A DNA stretch of 64,000 nt from Galbula dea. Taxonomy: Eukaryota > Chordata > Aves > Piciformes > Galbulidae. Of this stretch, positions 47,941 to 59,190 are shown in pieces. Below the pieces are notes generated by a model. It did no database searches and was not told where the DNA came from. It saw nothing but the letters and a program-made list of their open reading frames with translations. A program made the translations under genes and the position numbers. The stretch covers positions 434,001-498,000 of the forward strand of contig VWZX01008436.1 in NCBI GenBank assembly GCA_013399015.1, read 5' to 3'. Numbering within the stretch: position 1 is the first letter of the stretch; the number at the start of each line of letters is the position of its first letter.

Positions 47941-48102
47941 GCCACCCATCACCCTCTTGACCAGAGTTCTTGCAGGGCAGGAACCATCGTTTCATGATGC
48001 CCAGGTCTCTGTTTGGTTATTGCCACCCGTCACCCTCCTGACCAGAACTCATGTAGGGCAGGAACCATTGTTTCATGATGCCCAGATTTCTCTTTGGTTA
48101 CT
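47941..48102 (+). repeat. 81-bp tandem duplication beside Wnt exon 3
   Basis: GCCACCCATCACCCTCTTGA at 47941 recurs as GCCACCCGTCACCCTCCTGA at 48022. The rest of the 81-base unit matches with scattered substitutions, including a shared GTTTCATGATGCCCAG. It lies about 85 bases past the exon donor site, in the intron. Confidence 0.9.
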
Positions 48103-48186
48103 GCCCTCAGGTCCCTCCCACTGTTCACTAGGGCAGATAATGGAGATCAAAGGGAGACCAAGAAAAGTGGAACCAAATGTCCTTAC

Positions 48187-48452
48187 TGTCCTCCCAGCTT
48201 CGTTGTTGTGCCTGTTCATGGCTGAGCGAGCATCTGGCCTGTTCTCTCGGGCATCTGCAAACTCTCGAGACACCATGCTCCCAAACTCCACATCCTCGCT
48301 GCAGCCTCCCCACTTCCAGCCTTCTCCAGGGGAGCCCTTGTGGCGAGTGTCACAGCCACAGATGGTGGCTGAGCCCTCGGCGCAGGATCTGGTGACGGCG
48401 AAAGCCACTCCAGCAGAAGCAATGGCATGGACAAAAGCTGATTCTCTGGTAG
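48187..48452 (-). CDS. WNT3A: Wnt ligand (WNT3A-like), penultimate coding exon
   Basis: This 266-base exon encodes the middle of the Wnt N-terminal alpha-helical domain. It begins with two bases that complete an Ala codon started in the previous exon (phase 1), then reads TRESAFVHAIASAGVAFAV, continues through SCAEG, WKWGGCSED and SREFADARENRPDARSAM, and ends at NNEAGRT. The acceptor is a CT-repeat pyrimidine tract ending in CCCAG (read from 48470 down to 48453). The donor is ACA followed by GTAAGG (48186-48181). Joining it to the terminal exon gives an uninterrupted frame (GRT then SIIELMHLKCKC), as expected for WNT3/WNT3A. No stop or frameshift is present. The upstream exons (signal peptide, first disulphides, GIQECQHQF block) are not in the window, so the gene is 5'-incomplete here. 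Confidence 0.94.
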
Positions 48453-48475
48453 CTGGGAAAGAGAGAGAGAGAGAT
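48453..48475 (-). other. Pyrimidine-tract acceptor of Wnt exon 3
   Basis: On minus, a CTCTCTCTCTCTTTCCCAG-type tract directly precedes the exon. The (GA)n on plus is a microsatellite that doubles as the splice-site polypyrimidine tract. Confidence 0.85.
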
Positions 48476-50679
48476 CAATGAAGAGTGGCCAGTGTGTGAC
48501 CACACATGGCTTTGATCAGCCTTGGGAGCACCTTCTTTTGAAGGCATGGCAGAAGGTCAGGAAAATCTCCTCTTCCTTGTGGTCCACCTTGGACCTACTC
48601 TAAAGACATTTTCTTGCACGAGGAAATGAGCTCCTGTGTAGACAGGACCAGGCTTGATTCAAGGCTGCTGAGGTCAGCCAAGAAGTTTTGACTCAGGTCA
48701 TCTGAAGGTCTTAGCATAAGGCAAGAGGAAAACAAAAACTGGTGCAAAACTGGCTGTCAGGGGACATATAGAATATGCTATAAAGGACTTTGCAGGCAGT
48801 GACCACATAGACATACCCTGAGGTGCAGTCTTGCCTTCAGATGCACAGGATTTGGGCTGTGTTCCCACAACATGGAAAATGTAGGTCTACACTTAATGAC
48901 AGCCTCCACCCTTAGTGGTGGGAGCAGAACCAGGTAAAACATCTCCTCCTCCTCGACTGGGAGAGCTGCAGGTGGGAAAGTGCCATTATGGCCAAATACA
49001 TCCCAAACTAAACATTGTCCTCACCTTGTATCCTGAGGCCACCTTCTTTTTCCTAGCTCACTCAACTGGAGGCTCACTCATATATGTGTATTCTCTGATC
49101 AATATGTGGTATCTTGCTTCTAGCCCAAGTTTTGCTCATTTCCCTAACCAAGGTGATTGGAAATGAGCTTTCCTTTCCTGCCCATTGCCTCAGGATGGTG
49201 GGGGGGATCATGGTTAGGAACAGAGGAGCCTTAGTCTCCATGGACATCTTCCTGACACCTTATGAGCTGGGTGGGGAAAGGCAGCTCAGCATTAGCCTGG
49301 CTTAGGACACCACTGTGCCAAAGTGAAAACCAAACCTTTCCAACTGCTTGGCAAAGAGGAATACACCAAAATACCAGGTTTGATTTCCCACCTTCCTCCA
49401 GATTTAGTCTTGTTGTGTTTCTTCACTGGCTAGAAATGACTCTGGAGGTCAACACCAGAGCTCAGAAGACACCACTGCAATGATTTGTGGCTTCAGGGAA
49501 ATGCCATTTTGATCACCAACAGTGCTATTGTCCAACCCTTGGGAAGAAGACACAATGATTCTGCTAACTGACCTCCCTTCACCTCCTGGACCCTTCCCCA
49601 GAGGAACTCACTCCATCCCTACAGATCAGTTAGCCAAGAAAGCATGATGCTGTGGACACCTGGCAGATGCTTAGGCTAGGACAATGCTGGAATAGAAATG
49701 GGCCCATAAAGAGAGAAGGTCAGGTTTGCCATCAGTGCAGCTTCATCAGGTTCTACTGAGCTTTGCATCAGCTGAGGAGGTGCCTCCTCAAAACCACTCA
49801 AACCTTCTCTGCATCCTATTTTGCTGATCTGAGCATGCCCTTGGGCATTTTGGCTTAATCTTTACCTTCTAGATGCTTCCAGGCTTTCCTAACACGAAGA
49901 GAGTTTAATATGCCAAGGGAAAAAGTCATCAACATGTTCTTGGGGAGAAACCCAACCTGCATGCATGCAGAGCAGCCCTGGCTGGAGTGAAGGCTTAAGC
50001 AAGAACTTGTGCAGCACCACTTTGCTTTGGGAAAGCTACCAAAGACAACAGTATGCAAATCCAGTGATGTGCATGAACTTACAAGCCAAAGGTATGAGCA
50101 ATGTCCTGGAACATGTTGTCAATGTGCATCCTGAGGTTAGCAAGTCACCAAGGGCTAGAACCAAAAAAGGCAAATGCAGGAACCCTCAGTTCCACAGGGT
50201 GATTGGGACAAAAATATATCCTTGTTCAGTATCTGTCCAGCCTGGAGGATCTTAGCTTCCTGCAGGTGGTCACCATGAAGTTCCTGAGATGTGGGAAAGC
50301 TCAGATTTGAGCATGAACAGGTGAGTCCAGTTGTAACAGGACAGGAGATTTGGCATCTTGCACTTGCCTAAGGTCAGGTTAGGATCCAGAAACTAAATCC
50401 TGGGTGTGTGGAGCTTCAAATGACATCTCCAAGGATACTGCTGACCAGTCCTGAGGTCTGTGAAAGGCAAAGGCCCCTGTGCCTTGCCAGTCTGGGGCTG
50501 AAAGCAAGCATCTACAGCCATGATTTCTGTGCAGAAAACCTTATCCTGCATGGGTGTGAGAGGGGTGGCCTTGACTTAAGAGCCCACAAGTTGTGGATCC
50601 CACCTGGGCTTCAAGAGGAGCAATTAGCTCAAAACAGAAGTGTTTCTCTGGGCATACAGGTGCAGAGCTCACCAAAACT
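48476..50679. other. Intron 2 sequence, nothing recognised
   Basis: No exon, RNA or interspersed repeat seen in this part of the intron. Confidence 0.5.
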
Positions 50680-51002
50680 CTGAAGGCTGAGGGTGAGATG
50701 ATGGGGCCAGACTCTGTTCACTGGTGCCCAGGGCGAGGCCAAGGGGCACTGGGCACCAACTGGAACCCAGGAGGTTCCAGCTGAGCAGGAGGAGGAACTT
50801 GTTTGGTGTGAGGGTGTTGGAGCCCTGGCCCAGGCTTTGTAGAGAGGCTGTGGAGTCTCCTTGTGTGGAGGGATTCCCAAGGCAGCTGGAGGTGACCCTG
50901 GGCAAGCTGCTGTGGGTGCCCTGCTGGAGCAGGGGGGTTGGACTGGATGATCCCCAGAGGTCCCTTCCATCCCCCACCATGCTGGGATTCTGTGATTCTG
51001 TG
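50680..51002 (+). mobile_element. CR1 LINE 3' fragment
   Basis: GGGGCCAGACTCTGTTCACT, GGTGCCCAGGGCGAGGCCAA, GAGCCCTGGCCCAGGCTTTG, GGACTGGATGATCCCCAGAG and GGGATTCTGTGATTCTGTGG. The frames on both strands here are LINE remnants. Confidence 0.93.
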
Positions 51003-52968
51003 GCTTAGTTGCAGCTGAAGAAGGAGTTACCTGAGGACAGCTTTGGCTGTAGAAACCCAATCCTAAATCCCAGCTCCATTCCCTAAACTCTCCACTGTTG
51101 CTAGCCCTTACTGAAAGCCTACAGCTCCAGGAAGGTATTGGGAGGTTTTGTCTTAAAAAACACCAATTAAACTCATCTCTCCTCTTCCCTGAGAGAGCCC
51201 AAAGCCTTCTACAACCCATAGAGACCTTAATCACTCCCCAGGGCTGGAGTGCAGCCACCAGTCAACAGCACCCAACAGGAAGCAAACAGCTTTGTATCTG
51301 ATGGCAACTACCTGGGGAATGCAGGCAGGCATGAGCTCTGGCCCTGGGGGCACTGAGGTGAGGACTTTTGTCTCTTGAGAAAGTTGCAGCCCATCTCTTA
51401 ATGACTCCAGGAATTAGGGCACTGGGTTTACATCTCCTACTCCTTCACTCCCAGGCACCAAGTTCAATCTTGACGCAGATGGAAGAGCTCCACAGCGTGA
51501 ATCACGTCCTGCCACCTCCCAGCTTAGCAGAAGACTGTCCCTTCCATTCTGAAGCAGACCTGACCCTGCTGAGCTCTCAAGAGCTCCCCAGGTTGTAGCC
51601 AGAGGCAGTGTGGCTGCAGGAATGGAGAAGGAGTGGATGGAGAGAGAGATAAGGAGAAGGAAAGCATGCACTTGTCATGGAAATGAGGGGTTATTAAGGT
51701 GCCATATAAAAATGCAAGAGACCTTGCAAAGATAAGAGGGAAGTGCAGTGTATTTGTCAGGTCACCTCATTCCTCTCTGGGTGGCTCTGGTAGCAGGAGG
51801 CAAGAAGCTGGTTAGGACTTGAAGAGAGCTTCTGGAAAGCCAGCTGGCAGGAGAAGGTTAATAGGGACTAATGCCTCATGGGGATGTTGACTTAAGAGCA
51901 TTTCAACCACTTTGTTTTCAGTGCAGCACAAGGTCACCAAAGCTCTGGCTTCAGCTTGTTTAGTTCCTGCCTGCTCCTGAGTTTCCCTGCAGGGCTTAGA
52001 GTCTTGGATACTTCGAGGTACCCTGTTCTGGACCCTTTTATTGGGGGGAGTGGGGGTGTGGCTATCAGGGAAAACAGTGCTGAGACTTACAGAGGGCCTT
52101 TAGGGATCCTCTGTAGCTTCCCCCTAATGCAGAGGTCTCCAAGACACTGGTCACTTCTGGAAATTGTTTGCTAAGGAGCCTGGTCTGTGAAGCTGAGAAC
52201 CAGAATGTCCTGGGCAGAACATCTCTGGCCACCTTCTCTGAGCAGCAGAAACATCTTGGGATGCAGAACCACACAGCTGAGCAGTATCACTCTGAGAGAA
52301 CAGAGGATGAGGTCACCTGAGATTGGGCTTCCTGTTTCTCAGGGCTTTTGGATTTGATTTTGGGCAAACCCTTTGGTCAGTCTGTGCTTCTGCTTCCTTA
52401 TCCAGACACCTGAGGACAATCCTGCTTATCTCCTCAGGAGCCTGCAAGAGCAAACTCAATGATGTCTTCAGAATTGTGGGCAGAAGGTGTTGGAGCTGAA
52501 CAAAAGGTGATCAAGTTGTGGGGTGAGGAAGGCAAATGAATAACTGCCTAAACATCTCAACAGTCTCATATATGAAACCTGCTCTCATGTGTTCCTCTGC
52601 CCAGACAGTGACTTAATTTCCCTAAATCTTTCTCTCAATGACTAAATGACTAACCCCAGCTCAGACAGATATCCCAGATATGTGGGAGGAAGGACTTCTG
52701 GGATGTAGAAGGGTGAACAGAGAGGTTTATTTTGGTTTTCACAAGCTACAACCCCTTTGTTCCACCTTTGTAGATCCTCCTGAGCTCTGTTGTCCCCACT
52801 CTTGACACCCTCAATCTTCTATTGCTCTCTGCACAGTGGCCTGGTAGGAACAGCAGGTTCCTAGGACAAGAAGGAAGGAAAGGAGGAAGGAAGATGCTTT
52901 GCATGAAGTGGCTGGAGAGCAGATAGTGTCCCTTAGTGTCTTTTGGGGCTGGAGAATGTATAAACATG
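51003..52968. other. Intron 2 sequence, no gene recognised
   Basis: No exon or CR1 seen. 51660-51780 is a unique AT-rich block listed as a finding. Confidence 0.5.
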
Positions 52969-53036
52969 ACCTGGCAGTGCTGGGTTAACAGTTGGACTTG
53001 ATGATCTTCAAAGTTTCAAGCATGATTCTAGGATGC
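52969..53036 (+). mobile_element. CR1 LINE 3' tip
   Basis: CCTGGCAGTGCTGGGTTAAC, GTTGGACTTGATGATCTTCA and GCATGATTCTAGGATGC. Confidence 0.8.
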
Positions 53037-54555
53037 TATGGAAAGAATTGTTCCAAATTGCTCCTGGAGATGGAAAGCAGTGAAGGAAAGAGTTCCCACA
53101 CCTTCACCTCTCCTGCTAGCCATCCTTAGCATGTCTGCTCCTGAACAGAGGATCCTAGTCCCCATTCCACATCAGGAAAGACATTGCAATGGTATGGCTG
53201 CAAAGCTGGAGCTTTTTGCCACTGCAGACTTCTGGAGTGCACTTGGAGGAATCACTTAGCAAGTGGAAGAAAATGGTGAAAATATCCTCTCTGCTTAGCA
53301 GGACTGCAGGGAGGAGACCTTTGTTTTCCTCAGCTAAAAGACAAGAGAAACCTCCCTGTTGTGTCAGCTACTTCAGCCACCAGCCACCCATCTCTGAGGG
53401 GTGGAAGGTGTGAAGTCTTTCCAACGTTTCTCTGGCAGGTCATGTACCCAAGGAAGTGTGAGAAAGGCTTTCAGTTCCCTCCTTGGCTCCAGGGGATACA
53501 AACCCACAGCTGTCATGTTAGGATTTGCACAGCAGTTGACACTAGGTTGACTCTGGATTGAAGAAAAAAAACCACATCTCAATAAACCCCAAGAACCAGG
53601 AAACTGAAAATAAAACTGGGGGCAGAGTAGTGCTTCTGGTGTTTGGAACCAGCACAGTCCTGCCTCTTCCACTGGGGACCTGTCCTAACAGCTCCATTTC
53701 CCCCTGGTTACTGTAAGCTACAGGTTAGACATCATGGGGACTGGCAGGGGAAGAAGGTGTTGTCCATGGGAGGAAGATGGTGAAGTGAGCTTTGGGAAGC
53801 TCAGTCTTGGCTCAGATGAGATGGATTTGGGGTTTGACTGTAGTATAAAGAGCACTGCCCAGCTGTTATCTTTCCTTGAATCCATCAAGACAGCCACCCC
53901 ACCTGGATCTTGGAGGAGAGCTGTGCTGTGGGTCACCCATAAACACCTCCATGGTGGAAGCTCAACCAGCAGGTCTTCAGTGAAAGGCCATGTTGTGCTA
54001 CTCTGGATGATAAAAGGATTCACACCAAATTCTCCTCACCAGGGCTGCAGGAGCTGAAGCATTGATCATCTCCAGCTCAGTGCCTGCTCCTTGTTTGCAG
54101 CTACACTGAAGCTCAGGCTGGAGGAAGACCTCAGCTCTGCAAGGTACCTCTCAGAGCTGCCCTGAGCCAAAGGCTCATCAGTTATTAAGTAGAAGGTGAC
54201 CCTCAGGAGAAGTGGATTCCTTCAGGCTCATGCTGAGAGCCTGGCAGGCACAGCTGCTTTCTGAAGAGCAGAAGTGAAATCCAATGGGGCTGGTGAGTCA
54301 GAGCTCACAGGAGCTGCAACAACATTATGCAGGCATCACTGCTGGCTTATCCTAACATGAATGGCACTGCCTGCTGGCCCTGAAATGTGTGCAGGAGAAG
54401 CAAGGATTGCCTGCAGCAGTGCACCATGGATTGTCCCAGATACCAGCAGAAGACACTCCAGACCCTCAGCCCACATCCTCCTGAGCAAAGGACTGATGGT
54501 TCAGGATATGAGGATGATGTCCCAGACCTTGCAGTGCTCTTTGCACTGAAGGGAG
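53037..54555. other. Intron 2 sequence, nothing recognised
   Basis: No exon, RNA or interspersed repeat seen. Confidence 0.5.
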
Positions 54556-54828
54556 CTTCTAAGAAAGACAGGGAGAGACTTTTTAGCAGGACTTATTGGG
54601 ACAGGCCAAGGGCTGATGGTTTGAAACTACAAGAGGAGATTCAGACTAGAGAGAAGGGAGAAATTTTTGACTCTGAGGGTGCTGAGATACTGGCCCAGGT
54701 TGCCCAGGTCAGGTGGTCTGGGGCTCTGAGCAACCTGATCTGATTGCAGATGTCCCTGCTGAATGCAGAGAGGTTGGACTAGATGATCTTGCAAGGTCTC
54801 TTCCCACCCAAACCATTCTATGGCTCTA
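54556..54828 (+). mobile_element. CR1 LINE 3' fragment
   Basis: GGGAGAGACTTTTTAGCAGG, GGTTTGAAACTACAAGAGGA, GGACTAGATGATCTTGCAAG and CTTCCCACCCAAACCATTCT. Same subtype as 664-1080 and 18066-18328. Confidence 0.93.
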
Positions 54829-54881
54829 GAAGCTGAAGGGTCACATCAGAGAGCCCAGGACATTTTCCTTCCCAAGGAAAG

Positions 54882-54935
54882 GAGGAGGGAAGGAAGGAAG
54901 GAAAAAAAAAATGTTTAAAGGCTTTTTTTTTTTTG
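54882..54935 (+). repeat. Simple purine / poly-A / poly-T sequence
   Basis: (GGAA)n, a 9-10 base A run, then a short spacer and an 11-12 base T run. Confidence 0.85.
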
Positions 54936-55107
54936 TTATGATCACAAAGAAAGAAGCAGTTTGCCAATCATAACTATTAACTATTGGCACAGCACCTTGT
55001 GAAGATGGAGAAGAGGGAAGCCCTTGGCACACGCCAGCTGACAGATCCATCCACGCTGCAGAGACAGTGCCCAAGTGCTGCAGGGAAGCAAGTGTTGTTC
55101 CCAACGT

Positions 55108-55142
55108 ACAGGAGAAGGAGGAAGAGGAGGAGGAGGAGGATC
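55108..55142 (+). repeat. (GGA)n tract
   Basis: GGAGAAGGAGGAAGAGGAGG continuing as GGA units. Confidence 0.85.
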
Positions 55143-56745
55143 ACAGAGGTGTCACAGCTGCTGTGAGGCTGACATTGCTTCTGGGGAAAATACTGGGAAC
55201 GTTGGAAACAAAATATTGGCTGCTGCAGCCTCGGAGGCAGGCGAGCTTCAGCTTCCCCACATTCCTCTCCACTGTGGCAAGAGAGGATCCCACCTCAGAT
55301 AAACCAACTGAGAAGCTTTTACATAAGCTAGCTGGCTCAGCCTCAAGCTTCCTTCAGCTCCTCTTCAGAAAGGCTTCTGTTTCCAGTGTTCAGATTTCCC
55401 CTGACCTATCCTCACCAACCTCAACATGTTGGTCTCCTGCAACAGCATCTCCTGGCCTGGCACTGAAGGCTCCTTGATTATGCCTTTATCTTCTAAAGAT
55501 CATTTCATGGGATCCTTGGGACAAAAGCAGAGCCTAAATGACTGCCTGGGATCCCATGGATGCAGAAGGATCACCAAGTCCATTCCTCAAAGCTCTATTT
55601 GGAAAGCTCCAGTCCCAGTGTGGATTTACAGCTTGACCTGAATGATTGGGAGCCAGGCACCAGTGAAAACCCAACTCCTGATGCTCTTGGCTGGTGTGCA
55701 GGCTAGGCTCAGGTCTCCTAGCCTTTAGCAGCATTTCCCATGTCAGTTTATCTCTGAGTCTGGAGAAACCTACTTTGCAAACCCAGCAGTCCTTGTAGGC
55801 TGCAGGTCATCAAGGCTTTGAGTTCTAACCCTGAAATGGGGTGGAGGTAGCTCCAAAAGCAGATGCAGCAGTGAGAGAAAGGCAGCTTGGAGCACCCACA
55901 CTCCAGCAAGGGATGCCAACCAGGAGCTGCCCTGCAGATCCATGGCAGGCTCTGCATGACCCCACAGCCTATGCCTTTCTTCACAGCAAGCCATGCCAAC
56001 TCCATGGCCAGCTGATTCTGCACTGTTTCTCATCAAAATCCAGCTCCAGGGTTTGTTTGCCTTCTTTATCCTGTTCAAAATCAGGCCCCTAAATGCAAAG
56101 ACCTATGCAAATGCAAAGCATAATAACAAGAAGCTAACCACACTTTTGCATATCTGAAAGGAAAGGTTAGGTTTGGGTCCCATCTGTGTTTGGAACACAG
56201 TTCTGATTGAGTTCTTGTTTCCTCTGAACCAGCATGCTAGTGTCAACACATCCCTGGGAAGATGAAAGGCCCTGAAGAAGACATTTGATCAGATTAGCTG
56301 TGATTCAGATCATTGGAGGGAAATTATTAAATGGGCAATTCCTGCCAGGAACATGAAGGTGATACAGATAAGAGGGAATGCTGGATGGAAGGAGGTAGGA
56401 TTAACACAGCTCATAAAATCCTGAAGGCCAAATTCCCCTGAGACATCTGAATTATGGTTTGGGGTTTTTTTTGTTTGTTTGGGGTTTTTTTCCCCTCTTT
56501 TATTATTATTTTTTTAATTATTGTTTTCCCTGCTGGTTGCTTGTGGTTATCCTTGCACCCTGCACATCAGAGCTGCAACCTAAAGCACTGTGCTCAGGCT
56601 TCCAACCCTTTCAGGCTCCACCTGAAACAGGTAGATCCAGATTATCAGCAGCCCAGGAGCCTGGTGCAGGGTGCTGGGAGCAGGACTGATGCTCCCTGCC
56701 ACCCTCAGAGCCCTCATGTGAGCTGAAGGTGGGTCAAGGGCTGGA
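55143..56745. other. Intron 2 sequence, nothing recognised
   Basis: No exon or CR1 seen. T-rich simple sequence lies at 56458-56525. Confidence 0.5.
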
Positions 56746-57631
56746 ATGCTCTCCCTAATTAGCTACTGTCAAAATAACCCTAGGTGATTGCAGGTAACCA
56801 GACCCCCAAGATAGGCAAATCAGCAGGACAGTCTGGTATCAGCAACCCAACTCTGCTACCTGCAAAGCAAACATCTCCTTATCTCCCTCTCCATCTCCCT
56901 ATCTCTCTGTCGATCTAATCATTGCCATGTATGTCTCCTTCCCTACCCTGCCTCATGCAAGCCCATTTTATCTTGCTGTTGGCTTGGTGGTGTATGAACC
57001 ACTCAGTGTCTGATCCCCTCCTCTCCTACCATCCCAGAATGCCTTCTGCTGAATATTTCATCACCTTTTCAAGCCCTGCACCACCACAGTCCTCTCAGCC
57101 CTTCCCCAACCTCTCAGCTCCCCAAGCCCTGCACCACCACAGTCCTCTCAGCCCTTCCCCAACCTCTCAGCTCCCCAAGCCCTCGATGGCCCTGGGAAGC
57201 TGGAGACAAAAGGAAGCTGTGTACCAGTTGGGGGGTGACTAGCAGAGACACAGCCTGCTCACTGTGGCAAGCCCAGTCCTTCATGAAAGGGGAAGGCAGA
57301 AAAGGAGCAGGGAAAGGTTGGGGTGAAGTTCTCCAGGGGGCATTCCAGGTTTGAAGGATTATTGGGACCTCCAAAATAAAAGAAAACAAAAAGCAAGGAA
57401 AAAAATAAAAGCAACCCCCAAAACTGCCATGCAAAACAGCTCTGCTGGCCCAGAGGATATAAGGAAAGGGAGGTGGTGGGGGGGAATAAAATAATTGTAT
57501 TCTGTGATAACCCAGAATAAGGAGCAACATGGCTGCACAAAAGGATCTCCCTCGCCCACCTGAGAATGGAATGTGAGGCTCCCTTTGGCTGCTCTGATGG
57601 TAGCTGACAGCCCCCCCTTGAGACTGCCTGG
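56746..57631 (+). repeat. Copy 1 of an 886-bp direct repeat (probable assembly duplicate)
   Basis: Appears identical, as far as I compared, to 57983-58868. It ends at the start of the 97-N gap. It includes a 53-bp tandem duplication at 57071-57176. Confidence 0.95.
57071..57176 (+). repeat. 53-bp tandem duplication
   Basis: Unit beginning AAGCCCTGCACCACCACAGT occurs at 57071 and 57124, with a partial third start at 57177. Confidence 0.93.
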
Positions 57632-57728
57632 NNNNNNNNNNNNNNNNNNNNNNNNNNNNNNNNNNNNNNNNNNNNNNNNNNNNNNNNNNNNNNNNNNNNN
57701 NNNNNNNNNNNNNNNNNNNNNNNNNNNN
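57632..57728. other. Assembly gap (97 N)
   Basis: Run of 97 N closing copy 1 of the direct repeat. Confidence 0.99.
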
Positions 57729-57981
57729 TTCCTTCCCCTCCCCTTGGCAGTTAATGATATACCAGGGAGGATTGCCTCCCGCAGCAAGGAGAGACACGCA
57801 GCCCCTCAAAGGGATGGACCTCCTAACACATCCTAAATGGCAACAGTTTCTCCTCCAGAGGTCACAGGTCATAACCTGGATTTTTCAATCACCACCCAGA
57901 GCTTTTTTCAAAGCCCCTTGCTAAAGCTTCCCCTCAAGCTTTGGTTGTTTCCAAGGAGGGGGGGATAAAGGGGAAGGATCC
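57729..57981. other. Orphan segment between gap and single N
   Basis: 253 bases of unique sequence flanked by the 97-N gap and the N at 57982. If the 886-bp repeat is an artefact, the placement of this segment is uncertain. It has CpGs and no repeat match. Confidence 0.7.
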
Positions 57982-57982
57982 N

Positions 57983-58868
57983 ATGCTCTCCCTAATTAGC
58001 TACTGTCAAAATAACCCTAGGTGATTGCAGGTAACCAGACCCCCAAGATAGGCAAATCAGCAGGACAGTCTGGTATCAGCAACCCAACTCTGCTACCTGC
58101 AAAGCAAACATCTCCTTATCTCCCTCTCCATCTCCCTATCTCTCTGTCGATCTAATCATTGCCATGTATGTCTCCTTCCCTACCCTGCCTCATGCAAGCC
58201 CATTTTATCTTGCTGTTGGCTTGGTGGTGTATGAACCACTCAGTGTCTGATCCCCTCCTCTCCTACCATCCCAGAATGCCTTCTGCTGAATATTTCATCA
58301 CCTTTTCAAGCCCTGCACCACCACAGTCCTCTCAGCCCTTCCCCAACCTCTCAGCTCCCCAAGCCCTGCACCACCACAGTCCTCTCAGCCCTTCCCCAAC
58401 CTCTCAGCTCCCCAAGCCCTCGATGGCCCTGGGAAGCTGGAGACAAAAGGAAGCTGTGTACCAGTTGGGGGGTGACTAGCAGAGACACAGCCTGCTCACT
58501 GTGGCAAGCCCAGTCCTTCATGAAAGGGGAAGGCAGAAAAGGAGCAGGGAAAGGTTGGGGTGAAGTTCTCCAGGGGGCATTCCAGGTTTGAAGGATTATT
58601 GGGACCTCCAAAATAAAAGAAAACAAAAAGCAAGGAAAAAAATAAAAGCAACCCCCAAAACTGCCATGCAAAACAGCTCTGCTGGCCCAGAGGATATAAG
58701 GAAAGGGAGGTGGTGGGGGGGAATAAAATAATTGTATTCTGTGATAACCCAGAATAAGGAGCAACATGGCTGCACAAAAGGATCTCCCTCGCCCACCTGA
58801 GAATGGAATGTGAGGCTCCCTTTGGCTGCTCTGATGGTAGCTGACAGCCCCCCCTTGAGACTGCCTGG
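57983..58868 (+). repeat. Copy 2 of the 886-bp direct repeat
   Basis: Starts on the base after a single N (57982). Its match to copy 1 ends exactly where copy 1 meets the gap, after which unique sequence continues. It carries the 53-bp tandem at 58308-58413. Confidence 0.95.
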
Positions 58869-59190
58869 TTGGGATAGCAAATCGTCCTTATTACCTGCTG
58901 GGGGGAATGAATCCCTCTTTGTCCTACCACTGTCACGCTGCATTAGGTTGACAATGGCCCCCAGATATTTTATATGAAATTTGCCCTCACTTGTGATTAG
59001 CCAGCACCCAACTAAGTCATAGCAACCTCCAAGTATGCATTGGGCAGGCCCCGTTGTGGGCCGAAAGGGAAATCCCTATTCAGATGGCTTCATAAAACAA
59101 TCGAAAGGGCGTGTGAATGGGGAAAAGCATTTTCACTTTGCTCTTTAGCTTAATCTCCTGGTCGCTGGGATATTGTGCTCCCAAGCAGAC
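58869..59190. promoter_or_regulatory. Candidate conserved non-coding block in Wnt intron 2
   Basis: Unique, repeat-free sequence with CpGs (AAATCGTCC, CCCCGTTGTGGGCCG, AATCGAAAGGGCGTG, GGTCGCTGGG) and AT-rich homeodomain-like words (GATATTTTATATGAAAT, GATTAGCC, CTTAATCTCC). No coding potential. Assigned by composition only. Confidence 0.4.

Larger units (their letters stand above)
45929..48186 (-). other. WNT3A-like intron between the last two coding exons
   Basis: This intron is 2258 bases long, bounded by GTAAGG (donor) and a TTTTTCAG acceptor. It holds a minus-oriented CR1 tail (46491-46830), a facing plus-oriented CR1 tail (46852-46990), a CpG-retaining unique block (about 47150-47530) and an 81-bp tandem duplication (47941-48102). 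The open frame running upstream from exon 4 into the intron (to about 46042) is not coding, because it lies beyond the acceptor. Confidence 0.88.

Noticed and set aside
47699..48481. 260-codon plus-strand frame across Wnt exon 3
   Set aside because: It is antisense to a conserved Wnt exon and extended by an in-frame 81-bp tandem repeat. No domain of its own.
57114..57872. 252-codon minus frame spanning the 97-N gap
   Set aside because: It contains N-derived unknown residues and lies in the duplicated contig ends.
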